Source of the DNA: an uncultured Leucobacter sp.
GTDB lineage: Bacteria; Actinomycetota; Actinomycetes; Actinomycetales; Microbacteriaceae
Direction: 5' to 3'
Length of the DNA stretch: 64,000 bases
NCBI GenBank assembly: GCA_937967375.1
Contig: CALCJF010000008.1
Span: 62,001-126,000, forward strand
Shown here: positions 17,815 through 24,697 of the stretch, in pieces
How positions within the stretch are numbered: the first letter of the stretch is position 1
Layout of the letters: every line of letters starts with the position of its first letter
Position numbers and translations under genes: made by a program
The notes under the pieces: generated by a model
Seen by the model: the letters and a program-made list of their open reading frames with translations, nothing else
Told to the model about the DNA's origin: nothing
Databases searched by the model: none

Positions 17815-18204
17815 CTAGATGAGCGAGCCGAGCGCTAACCCAACACCCGCGGCGGCAGCGGCGAGCAGCAACTGGCCGAGACCATTTGCCAGCGCCGAGA
17901 GCGGGCGGCCGCGCTGCAGCAACCGCACGGTATCGAAGCTCGCGGTGCTGAAGGTGGTATAGCCCCCAAGCGCACCCACGCCGAGCACCGTGCTCAACGG
18001 GCCGAGTGATCCCACTGCACCCACCAACAGGCCGATCAGCAACGAACCGCTCAGGTTGACTGCGAGAATGCCGTAGGGGTAGGCAGGCCCCTGTGTACGC
18101 TGCGCCAGCCGCCGAGTCACCGCGCCATCGAGAATGAAGCGCAGCACCGCGCCGACACCGCCCGCGAGCGCCGCCAACATCATGACCCCTAGGTGTTCAG
18201 GCAT
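17815..18204 (-). CDS. crcB: Fluoride channel subunit CrcB (Fluc), second of pair
   Basis: A small membrane protein, 129 aa, that exports fluoride as a dual-topology or heteromeric dimer. It has four hydrophobic helices and family motifs GGVGAVLRF, AVNLSGSLLIG and GALGGYTTFST (the TTFST box of the pore). ATG 18204 overlaps the end of the upstream paralogue by 8 bp. The frame runs further upstream, but that extension lies inside the paralogue. Confidence 0.92.
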   Translation of the reverse strand: MPEHLGVMMLAALAGGVGAVLRFILDGAVTRRLAQRTQGPAYPYGILAVNLSGSLLIGLLVGAVGSLGPLSTVLGVGALGGYTTFSTASFDTVRLLQRGRPLSALANGLGQLLLAAAAAGVGLALGSLI

Positions 18205-18646
18205 TGCCGCCTCGCTCCCGGCGTCGCACGAGGGCAACCGCCAGGAGCACACCACACCAGCTCGCCACTGCACCGCCCACGATCGTCGCAAGCCCATATC
18301 CGGCCGCGACCCAGATCGCCCCCTCGGCGCTCAGCGCAGCAAGCGCCAGGGCAAGCGCACTGTAGGTGGTGAAGCCACCGAGCAAGCCCGTGCCCAGCAA
18401 TAGGCGCATGGCGCTACGAGACTCGGTTTCTGGGCCGAGGCGTGAAATCGACTCGAGCAGCAACGCAAGCAAGAACGCGCCAAGCAGATTCGCAACGAAG
18501 ACGGCGAGGGGGAAGCCCCCGGCATCTGGCAGGGCGAGCATCAGCGCCTCGCGGGCGAGCACGCCGATGGCACCGCCGACGAACACCAGCCCCACATTGC
18601 GCGGGCGCAGATACGCCGGCACGGTCGGACTTGTTTGATGCGTCAC
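18197..18646 (-). CDS. crcB: Fluoride channel subunit CrcB (Fluc), first of pair
   Basis: A 149-aa paralogue of the next gene with four membrane segments: GGAIGVLAREAL, VANLLGAFLLALL and GLLGGFTTYSA. In the pore box the second TTFS-type Phe is replaced by Tyr (TTYS). I chose GTG 18646; AAGAAT on the minus strand ends 6 nt before it, the leaderless spacing used elsewhere here. An ATG 51 bp further upstream is possible. Two adjacent, diverged copies suggest a heterodimeric channel. I see no crcB-motif fluoride riboswitch in the leader. Confidence 0.88.
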   Translation of the reverse strand: MTHQTSPTVPAYLRPRNVGLVFVGGAIGVLAREALMLALPDAGGFPLAVFVANLLGAFLLALLLESISRLGPETESRSAMRLLLGTGLLGGFTTYSALALALAALSAEGAIWVAAGYGLATIVGGAVASWCGVLLAVALVRRRERGGNA

Positions 18647-18881
18647 TCCCCCATTCTTGCGCAGGACGGGCCTATGGATGCGTCGCCACTCCCGCATGCT
18701 TCCCCTCGCACTTATAGAAGTCATACAAAGCTTCCGCCTGTTTTACTGTTGCTTTTGATCAGTCTCGAAGTTTGTTTACAGATTCTCGGCAAGCTCCAAG
18801 ATGATCTCAGCTACGACCTGTGTCCACATGTGTCGCAGGCCACGGTGGCGTGCGACCGGGCACTCGAACCCGGAGTACTCA

Positions 18882-20483
18882 ATGACGAGCACCAAGACCC
18901 ACGAGCACGGCCTCGGTTTCAAGATCGCCCTTGTCGTAGTTGCACTATTGCTGCTGGCTATGACCGCACTCTTCTACATCACGCACACGGCGGTTTCGGC
19001 AGGCGCAGGCCAGCTGGCAGCAGGCACCGGTCAAGCGAGCGACGGCGCCTCGACGCTCGCGAGCGGAGCCGACAAGCTCGAAACCGGCACCGCAGATCTC
19101 GCCGCAGGCACGAAGAAGCTCGCCACGGGAGCGACCACCGCCGATGCGGGTGCGACCCGCTTGTCGGCTGGTGCAACAAACCTGAACACTGGCGCGGCAA
19201 CGCTCGCCGAGGGCGCCAACACGCTCGCCTCGGGTAGCTACGAGCTGGCAGAGGGATCTGCGAAGCTCGCGGGCGGCACGAGCGATGCTGCCAACGGTGC
19301 GGGGCGGCTCGTCGCGGGCGTGAACACGCTCGACGGCAAGCTTGCAACTGCGCTCAGCGGAAATAACAAGATCGCAAACGGTCTGAAGACCGAGGGCACA
19401 GCTCCCCTCGCAGCTGGTGCGACCGGCCTCAGCGCGGGTCTCAACCAGGCAGCGGCCGGTGCAGCTGGCCTCAGCGCAGGAATCAATACCGCAGCTGCCG
19501 GCGCCGCAGATCTGAGCGCGAATCTGGCGGGGCTAAACGCGATCAACAACACCGGAGCGCTGCAAGCTGCAATCGGCCAGGTGCTCGCACAAGGAGCAGG
19601 GCCGGGCTACGATGCTCTCCTCTCCCCTTCACCTGGCGCTACCAATGCCTCGTGTAACCTGACTCAGGCCCCAACCCCTGGTCCAGATCTGCGTGGCACC
19701 ACCGCCTGCGCCCTGCTCATGGTTTCGGGTGGCATTGCTCCACTCAATAGCGGCGCTGCAGCGTTGTCGACGGGGCTCAATACCGGCGACGGCACCCCCA
19801 CAAACCCCGGCGCAAAGAACGCAGCCGCAGCACTCTCGGCAGGGCTCAACACCGGCGACGGCACCCCCACAAACCCCGGCGCAAAGAACGCAGCCGCAGC
19901 AATCGCTGCGGGGGCAAGCAGCCTCGACGCACAACTCGGTTCGTACATCAATGGTGGCACCTTTAGCGGCCAGACATGGCCGGGCACCGCGAATCTGCCC
20001 TCGCAGGTTGGAGCAGGCGTTGGTGAGCTGCGAGCGGGCGCCACGTCGCTGTCTGAAGGCAACGCGAAGCTCGCCGAAGGCGCAGGCAGCCTGAATGCCG
20101 GCGTGCAGAAGCTCAGCGGTGGCGCAGGCAACTTGAGCGCAGGTGCTCAGACCCTCGCGGCTGGCACCGTGACGCTGCAAGACGGGGCAACCTCGCTCGC
20201 CACCGGCATCGACACGCTCGAACAGGGCGCGGGCACGCTGCAGTCCGGAGCCTCGAAGCTCGCTGCAGGCGCAACCGAACTCTCGGACGGAGCAGACAAG
20301 CTCGCCTCGGGCAGCACTCAGATCAACGAGGGCGCGGGCACCCTCGCTTCCAAGAGCTCCGGGATCGCCCCGATGACCCTGCCCTGGGTCGCGGGCGTGG
20401 TGCTCCTCGGGCTCATCGGTCTGGCCGTGTGGATCATTCACCGCGTGCGTCACGCACGCGCACTGGAAACCGAGTCACTCTAG
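18882..20483 (+). CDS. Large membrane protein of LxxG heptad repeats (YhgE/Pip-like repeat region)
   Basis: A 533-aa surface protein. Residues about 12-32 are a membrane segment (KIALVVVALLLLAMTALFYI), then some 450 residues of seven-residue repeats of the pattern xxxLxxG (for example GASTLASGADKLETG) form two long blocks, about 45-215 and 380-490. Between them lies a non-repeat insert with two Cys (NASCNL, TACALL). Residues about 500-520 are a second membrane segment followed by a basic tail. This repeat occurs in YhgE/phage-infection-protein and in some MmpL-like proteins, but no export domain is present here. GGAG lies 8 nt before the ATG. It contains a 69-bp tandem duplication. Confidence 0.85.
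   Translation: MTSTKTHEHGLGFKIALVVVALLLLAMTALFYITHTAVSAGAGQLAAGTGQASDGASTLASGADKLETGTADLAAGTKKLATGATTADAGATRLSAGATNLNTGAATLAEGANTLASGSYELAEGSAKLAGGTSDAANGAGRLVAGVNTLDGKLATALSGNNKIANGLKTEGTAPLAAGATGLSAGLNQAAAGAAGLSAGINTAAAGAADLSANLAGLNAINNTGALQAAIGQVLAQGAGPGYDALLSPSPGATNASCNLTQAPTPGPDLRGTTACALLMVSGGIAPLNSGAAALSTGLNTGDGTPTNPGAKNAAAALSAGLNTGDGTPTNPGAKNAAAAIAAGASSLDAQLGSYINGGTFSGQTWPGTANLPSQVGAGVGELRAGATSLSEGNAKLAEGAGSLNAGVQKLSGGAGNLSAGAQTLAAGTVTLQDGATSLATGIDTLEQGAGTLQSGASKLAAGATELSDGADKLASGSTQINEGAGTLASKSSGIAPMTLPWVAGVVLLGLIGLAVWIIHRVRHARALETESL
19773..19910 (+). repeat. 69-bp in-frame tandem duplication in the heptad-repeat gene
   Basis: Copy 1 is 19773-19841 and copy 2 is 19842-19910. The first 59 or so bases of the two copies differ at a single position (T/C in the Asn codon of GLNTGD), while the last bases differ more. 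Each encodes 23 residues beginning GLNTGDGTPTNPGAKN. This is far closer than the protein heptads elsewhere, so it is a recent duplication in the central insert. Confidence 0.93.
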
Positions 20484-20495
20484 ACCGAGCCTCGA

Positions 20496-20541
20496 AGCGG
20501 AGGGGTGGGGTGCGCGCTGCGCGGCCCACCCCTCCGCTTTT
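20496..20541 (+). terminator. Strong rho-independent terminator
   Basis: Perfect 14-bp GC-rich stem (20496-20509 with 20525-20538) around a 15-nt loop, followed by TTTT at 20538-20541. It lies 13 bp after the stop of the heptad-repeat gene. Confidence 0.92.
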
Positions 20542-20890
20542 CTGCGCCTAGACGCCCCTGAGGCTAGAGCACCGAGACATCCGCAGGAGAGTACACCGAG
20601 AGTCATGGAGATCGCCCGAAACAACGGACGCAAAGCGCCAGTTCGATCCTTGATCTCGGGTGATCTGCGTGATTTGCGACTCCCCGACCTTCGCTGCACG
20701 CACCGCTAAAACCACAAAAGCACCAAACAGCAGTAAAAGCACACGGAAATCGAGTATGCGTGTGCCTTTACTGCTGTTTTGTGCGGCTTCTGCTGTTGGT
20801 GAGGCGGTTAGTGCGGCGCGGCATTGGCCCGGTGCGGCAGCTCAGCCATCCGGCACCTAAGACACCACACTCATCTCCCCCACGCCCGAC
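20542..20890. other. Non-coding region with no recognisable gene
   Basis: About 350 bp between two terminators. Short open frames are present (for example 66 codons on the plus strand from 20660), but they lack a ribosome site, codon bias and any recognisable motif. The region around 20700-20790 is A-rich and contains the long inverted repeat listed separately. I see no tRNA or known RNA family. Confidence 0.6.
20721..20783. repeat. 25-bp near-perfect inverted repeat (63-nt hairpin)
   Basis: Arms at 20721-20745 and 20759-20783 are inverted repeats matching at 23 of 25 positions, around a 13-nt loop. The left arm starts CACCAAACAGCAG and ends GCACACG. It is not followed by a convincing T-tract on the plus strand and is separate from the terminators on both sides. 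It could be a structured small RNA, a regulatory site or a mobile-element end. Confidence 0.85.
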
Positions 20891-20891
20891 G

Positions 20892-20934
20892 AAAAACCCG
20901 CCCACCGCAGTCAGAGACTGGGTGGGCGGGTTTT
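20892..20934 (-). terminator. Terminator of the first peptide ABC transporter operon
   Basis: Perfect 14-bp stem (AAAACCCGCCCACC at 20893-20906 with its complement at 20921-20934) and a 14-nt loop. On the minus strand it is followed by five T (20892-20896). It lies 17 bp past the stop of the ATPase gene. The T-run on the plus side makes it potentially bidirectional. Confidence 0.92.
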
Positions 20935-20951
20935 AGGCCGCGATACGCGAA

Positions 20952-22640
20952 TTACATCGCAAGCTCGATGCTGCGGCCGGGAATGGCCTCGAGCAGGTTG
21001 CGGGTGTACTGCTGCTGCGGGTTGTCGAACACCTCGTCGGTAGTCGCCTGCTCAACGATCTTGCCCTGCTGCATCACACACACACGGTCAGCGATCAGGC
21101 GCACGACTGCGAGGTCGTGCGTGATGAAGAGATAGGTCAGACCGAGGTCACGCTGCAGTTCGGCAAGCAGATCAAGAATCTGCGCCTGCACGAGCACGTC
21201 GAGCGCCGAAACTGCCTCATCGAGCACGAGGATCTCGGGCTTCAGTGCAAGACCACGCGCGACGGCCACACGCTGACGCTGACCACCCGAGAGCTCATTC
21301 GGGTAGCGGGTCGCAAGCGACCTAGGCAGCGCTACCTGATCGAGCAGCTCGAGCACGCGCTCACGACGGCTCGCACGATCACCCACGTTGTGGATATTCA
21401 GCGGCTCCATGATCGTGTTGCCGATATTATGCAAAGGATCGAGCGAGCCGTACGGATCCTGGAACACCGGCTGCAGCTGGCTGCGCAGCGCGAACAGCTC
21501 GCCGCGACTGAGCTTCGAGGTGTCTTTGCCATCGATACGAATCGTGCCCGCCGTTGGCCTCTCGAGCTGCAGCACCATCTTCGCGATCGTCGACTTGCCA
21601 GAACCCGACTCACCCACGAGCGCCATGGTTTCGCCACGGTTGATGGTGAACGAAGCACCTTCGACCGCGACAAAATCTTCGTGCCCAAAGTTACCCTTGC
21701 GCAGCTGATAGACCTTGCGCAGCCCCTCAACCTCGATCAGAGGCTTGCCGATCACGCGAGCGTTGTCCTCGGCGATTGCCGCGACGTCAAACGACTCGGT
21801 CGGCGCCGGGGGTAGATCAGCCGTACGGCCGATGCGGCGCGAGGCGAGGCTCGGTGCCGCGGACACCAGGCGCTTGGTGTAGGGGTGCTTCGGATCCTGC
21901 AGAATCTGACGGCTCGGCCCCGACTCTACGATGTTTCCGCGGTACATCACGATGAGTTTCTCGGCGCGTTCTGCCGCGAGACCCAAGTCGTGGGTGATGA
22001 ACACCACAGCGGTGCCCAACTCGCCGGTGAGCTTTGCCAGGTGGTCAAGCACCACCCGCTGCACGGTCACGTCGAGCGCAGAGGTCGGCTCGTCGGCGAT
22101 GAGCAATTGCGGGTTGGCAGACAGTCCGATGCCGATGAGGGCGCGCTGCTTCATGCCACCCGAGAACTGGTGCGGGTACTGGCGCATGCGCCTCTCGGCG
22201 TCTTGCAGACCAGCCTGCTCGAGCACCTCAATTGCGCGCTTCTTGACATCCTTCTTCGATGAGGCAAGCCCGTTTGCACGGATCGCCTCTTCGACCTGGA
22301 AGCCAATCGACCACACCGGGTTCAAGTTCGACATCGGGTCTTGCGGAACGAGACCGATCTCACGGCCACGGATGGCCTCCATGTCGTGACGCTTAATGCC
22401 GACGAGTTCGCGGCCATTCCAGTTGACCGAGCCCTCGGTGATGCGACCGGTGCCCGGAAGCAGGTTGATCACCGCGTGCATCATGGTCGATTTGCCCGAG
22501 CCGGATTCACCCACGATTGCAACGGTCTCGCCGGGGTAGACATCGAGGTTGACCCCGTGCAGCACCTCGTTGAGTACTTTGTCGGTCTTGAACGCGACCT
22601 TCAGGTCGCGCACGCTGAGCAGTGGCTTGCGTTCGCTCAT
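20952..22640 (-). CDS. Peptide-type ABC transporter ATPase, two fused nucleotide-binding domains (operon 1)
   Basis: A cytoplasmic double ATPase of the Opp/Dpp class, 562 aa, joining DppD-like and DppF-like halves in one chain. Domain 1 (about 1-265) has Walker A GESGSGKS, signature FSGGMKQR and Walker B LLIADEP. Domain 2 (about 295-562) has GESGSGKS, LSGGQRQR and LVLDEA, where the usual Pro after the catalytic Glu is Ala. Linker and C-terminal segments such as DPKHPYTKRL and NPQQQYTRNLLEAIPG are typical of the OppD/F family. It is ATGA-coupled to the upstream permease and is the last gene of the operon. Confidence 0.94.
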   Translation of the reverse strand: MSERKPLLSVRDLKVAFKTDKVLNEVLHGVNLDVYPGETVAIVGESGSGKSTMMHAVINLLPGTGRITEGSVNWNGRELVGIKRHDMEAIRGREIGLVPQDPMSNLNPVWSIGFQVEEAIRANGLASSKKDVKKRAIEVLEQAGLQDAERRMRQYPHQFSGGMKQRALIGIGLSANPQLLIADEPTSALDVTVQRVVLDHLAKLTGELGTAVVFITHDLGLAAERAEKLIVMYRGNIVESGPSRQILQDPKHPYTKRLVSAAPSLASRRIGRTADLPPAPTESFDVAAIAEDNARVIGKPLIEVEGLRKVYQLRKGNFGHEDFVAVEGASFTINRGETMALVGESGSGKSTIAKMVLQLERPTAGTIRIDGKDTSKLSRGELFALRSQLQPVFQDPYGSLDPLHNIGNTIMEPLNIHNVGDRASRRERVLELLDQVALPRSLATRYPNELSGGQRQRVAVARGLALKPEILVLDEAVSALDVLVQAQILDLLAELQRDLGLTYLFITHDLAVVRLIADRVCVMQQGKIVEQATTDEVFDNPQQQYTRNLLEAIPGRSIELAM

Positions 22641-23590
22641 CGCTGTGCCCTCGCCTTCGGGTCGAGCGCATCTCGCACGACCTCGCCCAGCATGATGAAT
22701 GCGAGCACGGTCACGCTGAGCGCGATTGACGGATAGATCAGGTTCTGCGGTGCAGTGCGCAACTCACTCTGGGCGACACTGATGTCGTTGCCCCAGCTCA
22801 TGAATTGCGATGGTGGCAGACCCACGCCAAGGAACGAGAGCACAGCCTCTGCGACGATCGCTGCCGAGAGCGACAGAGTCGTGACCACGATCACCGGAGC
22901 GATCGAGTTCGGGATCACGTGACGCACCATGGTCTTCAGGCCCGAGAGCCCCAAGGCCTCGGAGGCCATCACGAAGTCACTGTTCTTCACACGGAAAATC
23001 TCGGCTCGCAGAATACGCGCGGTCGAGGGCCAAGCAAAGCCACCGATCGCGAGAGAGATCACCCAAATGTTGCGGTGCGACGAAAGCACGCTCATGACCA
23101 CGACAGCAGCAAGGATGTAGGGAATCGAGAAGAAGACGTCACCGACACGCGAGAGGATCGTATCGACGATCCCACCGAAGTAACCGGCAAAGGCACCCAT
23201 GATCGATCCAATGACGAAGGTCATCAGAATCACGATGAGGCCCACGGAAACTGAGGTGGAGGTGCCGTGGATCACGCGCGAGTAAATATCGCAGCCCTGC
23301 TTGTTGAAACCGAGCGGATGCCCTGCGGTTGGTCCCTGGTTGGACAGCGAAAGCTGGCATGCTCGGGGGTCGACCTGAGTGAACAGAGTCGGGAACAGCG
23401 AGACGACAATCACGAGCAGAATGATGGCTGCCGAGATCCAGAACATCGGGCGGCGGCGCATGTCTTGCCACGCGTCGGTCCAGAGGTTCTGCTTCTTCTC
23501 GCTGACCTTGACCGCGTCGACCGCGGCAACGGGGGTCTCTTCGAAGGGGGCTACGAAGTGTTCGATTTTGGGGTTCTGTGACTCAGACAT
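22637..23590 (-). CDS. Peptide-type ABC transporter permease, DppC-like (operon 1)
   Basis: An inner-membrane permease, 317 aa. An N-terminal cytoplasmic tail of about 45 residues is followed by the OppC N-terminal helix (RRRPMFWISAAIILLVIVVSL), HPLGFNKQGCDIYSRVIHG, and a BPD_transp_1 domain ending in the EAA-like loop EALGLSGLKTMVRHVIPN. The start is ATG 23590, overlapping the previous permease gene by 8 bp; it ends with a 4-bp overlap with the ATPase gene. Confidence 0.94.
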   Translation of the reverse strand: MSESQNPKIEHFVAPFEETPVAAVDAVKVSEKKQNLWTDAWQDMRRRPMFWISAAIILLVIVVSLFPTLFTQVDPRACQLSLSNQGPTAGHPLGFNKQGCDIYSRVIHGTSTSVSVGLIVILMTFVIGSIMGAFAGYFGGIVDTILSRVGDVFFSIPYILAAVVVMSVLSSHRNIWVISLAIGGFAWPSTARILRAEIFRVKNSDFVMASEALGLSGLKTMVRHVIPNSIAPVIVVTTLSLSAAIVAEAVLSFLGVGLPPSQFMSWGNDISVAQSELRTAPQNLIYPSIALSVTVLAFIMLGEVVRDALDPKARAQR

Positions 23591-24509
23591 ATCGGATCCT
23601 CGGATCGAGCACGGCGTACAGCAGGTCAACGACCAGGTTCACGCCAAGATAGACAAGCACCATCACGGTAACGAACGAGACAACAGTTGAGTTCTCGCCT
23701 CGCAGAATGGCCTGATACAGCGTGTTACCGACACCGGGCACGTTGAAGATACCCTCTGTGACGGTCGCGCCGACGAGCAGCACGCCGAAGTTCGCAGCGC
23801 TGTTTGTCACGGTCGGAATGAGCGAGTTTCGAAGCACGTGCACCGGAATAACGCGGCCCCGCGACAGTCCCTTCGAGTACGCGGTGCGTACGAAGTCCTG
23901 ATTCAAGGTGTCAATCACCGAGGATCGCGTGAGTCGCATGCTCGTCGCGTACAGGCTGATGCCGAGCACGATCGCTGGGAGCATCAGCGCCGAAATCGAG
24001 GTGTCGGAGCCAACGGTGGTGCGGAACCACGAAAGCTTGATCGTGAAGAAGTACTGCGCAATGAACGCGATCACAAAGATGGGCACGCTCATCATGAGCA
24101 GGCCGATAATGAGGTTGACGTTGTCGAACAGTTTGCCCTTGCGAAGGCCCGAGAACAGGCCGATAACGATCGCGAGGATGAACTCGATCGCGATCGCCAT
24201 AATGGCAAGCGTCGCCGTCACCGGGAAGGTACGGGCGAGGATCGTGCTCACCGGCTGCCCCGAGAAGCTCGTGCCGAAGTCTCCCACGAACATACCCTTG
24301 AGGTAAAGCAGGTACTGCACGATGAAGGGCTTGTCGAGGTTGTACTGTGCGCGCAGCTTCTCGAGCACAATGGGGTTCGGCGTCTTATCGCCGAACATGG
24401 CGATGATGGGGTCGCCAGGCATGGCAAACACCATGAAGTAGATCAAAAAGGTGGTGCCAAGCAGAACCGGGACCACCTGCAGGATGCGGAAGAGGATGTA
24501 TCTCAGCAT
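23583..24509 (-). CDS. Peptide-type ABC transporter permease, DppB-like (operon 1)
   Basis: An inner-membrane permease, 308 aa, with the canonical DppB start LRYILFRILQVVPVLLGTTFLIYFMVFAMPGDP, six membrane helices and the EAA-like loop AYSKGLSRGRVIPVHVLRNSLIP. It pairs with the DppC-like permease downstream. Its ATG lies 189 bp from the stop of the binding-protein gene; that gap holds a hairpin and a perfect AATATG/CATATT palindrome. Confidence 0.95.
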   Translation of the reverse strand: MLRYILFRILQVVPVLLGTTFLIYFMVFAMPGDPIIAMFGDKTPNPIVLEKLRAQYNLDKPFIVQYLLYLKGMFVGDFGTSFSGQPVSTILARTFPVTATLAIMAIAIEFILAIVIGLFSGLRKGKLFDNVNLIIGLLMMSVPIFVIAFIAQYFFTIKLSWFRTTVGSDTSISALMLPAIVLGISLYATSMRLTRSSVIDTLNQDFVRTAYSKGLSRGRVIPVHVLRNSLIPTVTNSAANFGVLLVGATVTEGIFNVPGVGNTLYQAILRGENSTVVSFVTVMVLVYLGVNLVVDLLYAVLDPRIRYV

Positions 24510-24529
24510 GAGCCGCCCCTTCGATAGGA

Positions 24530-24544
24530 AATATGTTGCATATT
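24530..24544. promoter_or_regulatory. Perfect 6-3-6 palindrome in front of the permease gene
   Basis: AATATG (24530-24535) and CATATT (24539-24544) are separated by TTG and lie 21 bp upstream of the dppB-like ATG, in a clearly A/T-rich patch. GAAAT and ATTTC flanks extend the symmetry imperfectly. It could be an operator or part of an internal promoter. Confidence 0.45.
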
Positions 24545-24650
24545 GGTATTTCTCTCGCAGTTGTAGTGCGATACAGTTTACGGCTACATTGCCGCCGACG
24601 CGGATCGCGCGTCGTATCGGTCGGCGCGGGTCGCACGCCGCTCACGGGAA

Positions 24651-24682
24651 GAGGCCCCGAATGCGGTGGCATCCGGGGCCTC
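24651..24682 (-). terminator. Intercistronic hairpin after the binding-protein gene (operon 1)
   Basis: GAGGCCCC (24651-24658) pairs with GGGGCCTC (24675-24682); ATGC/GCAT inside the loop can extend the stem. There is no T-tract on the minus strand, so it may protect the 3' end of the binding-protein mRNA or attenuate read-through rather than terminate fully. Confidence 0.65.
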
Positions 24683-24697
24683 TGAGGCTAGATGTAC

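Noticed and set aside
18647..18881. Possible fluoride riboswitch or small gene between crcB and the heptad-repeat gene
   Set aside because: I could not find the conserved crcB-motif elements, and the short frames here have no coding character. Only an ordinary promoter region is supported.
19773..19910. Tandem repeats considered as a CRISPR array or mobile-element target duplication
   Set aside because: There are only two units, adjacent without spacers and in frame in a repeat-rich gene; a simple coding duplication explains them.
19629..20453. A 274-codon minus-strand frame opposite the heptad-repeat gene, with Cys-rich repeats
   Set aside because: The repeats mirror the heptad codons of the plus-strand gene; no start signal and no independent support.
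20660..20860. A 66-codon frame in the non-coding gap
   Set aside because: It runs through the inverted repeat, lacks a ribosome site and GC-rich third positions, and shows no motif.
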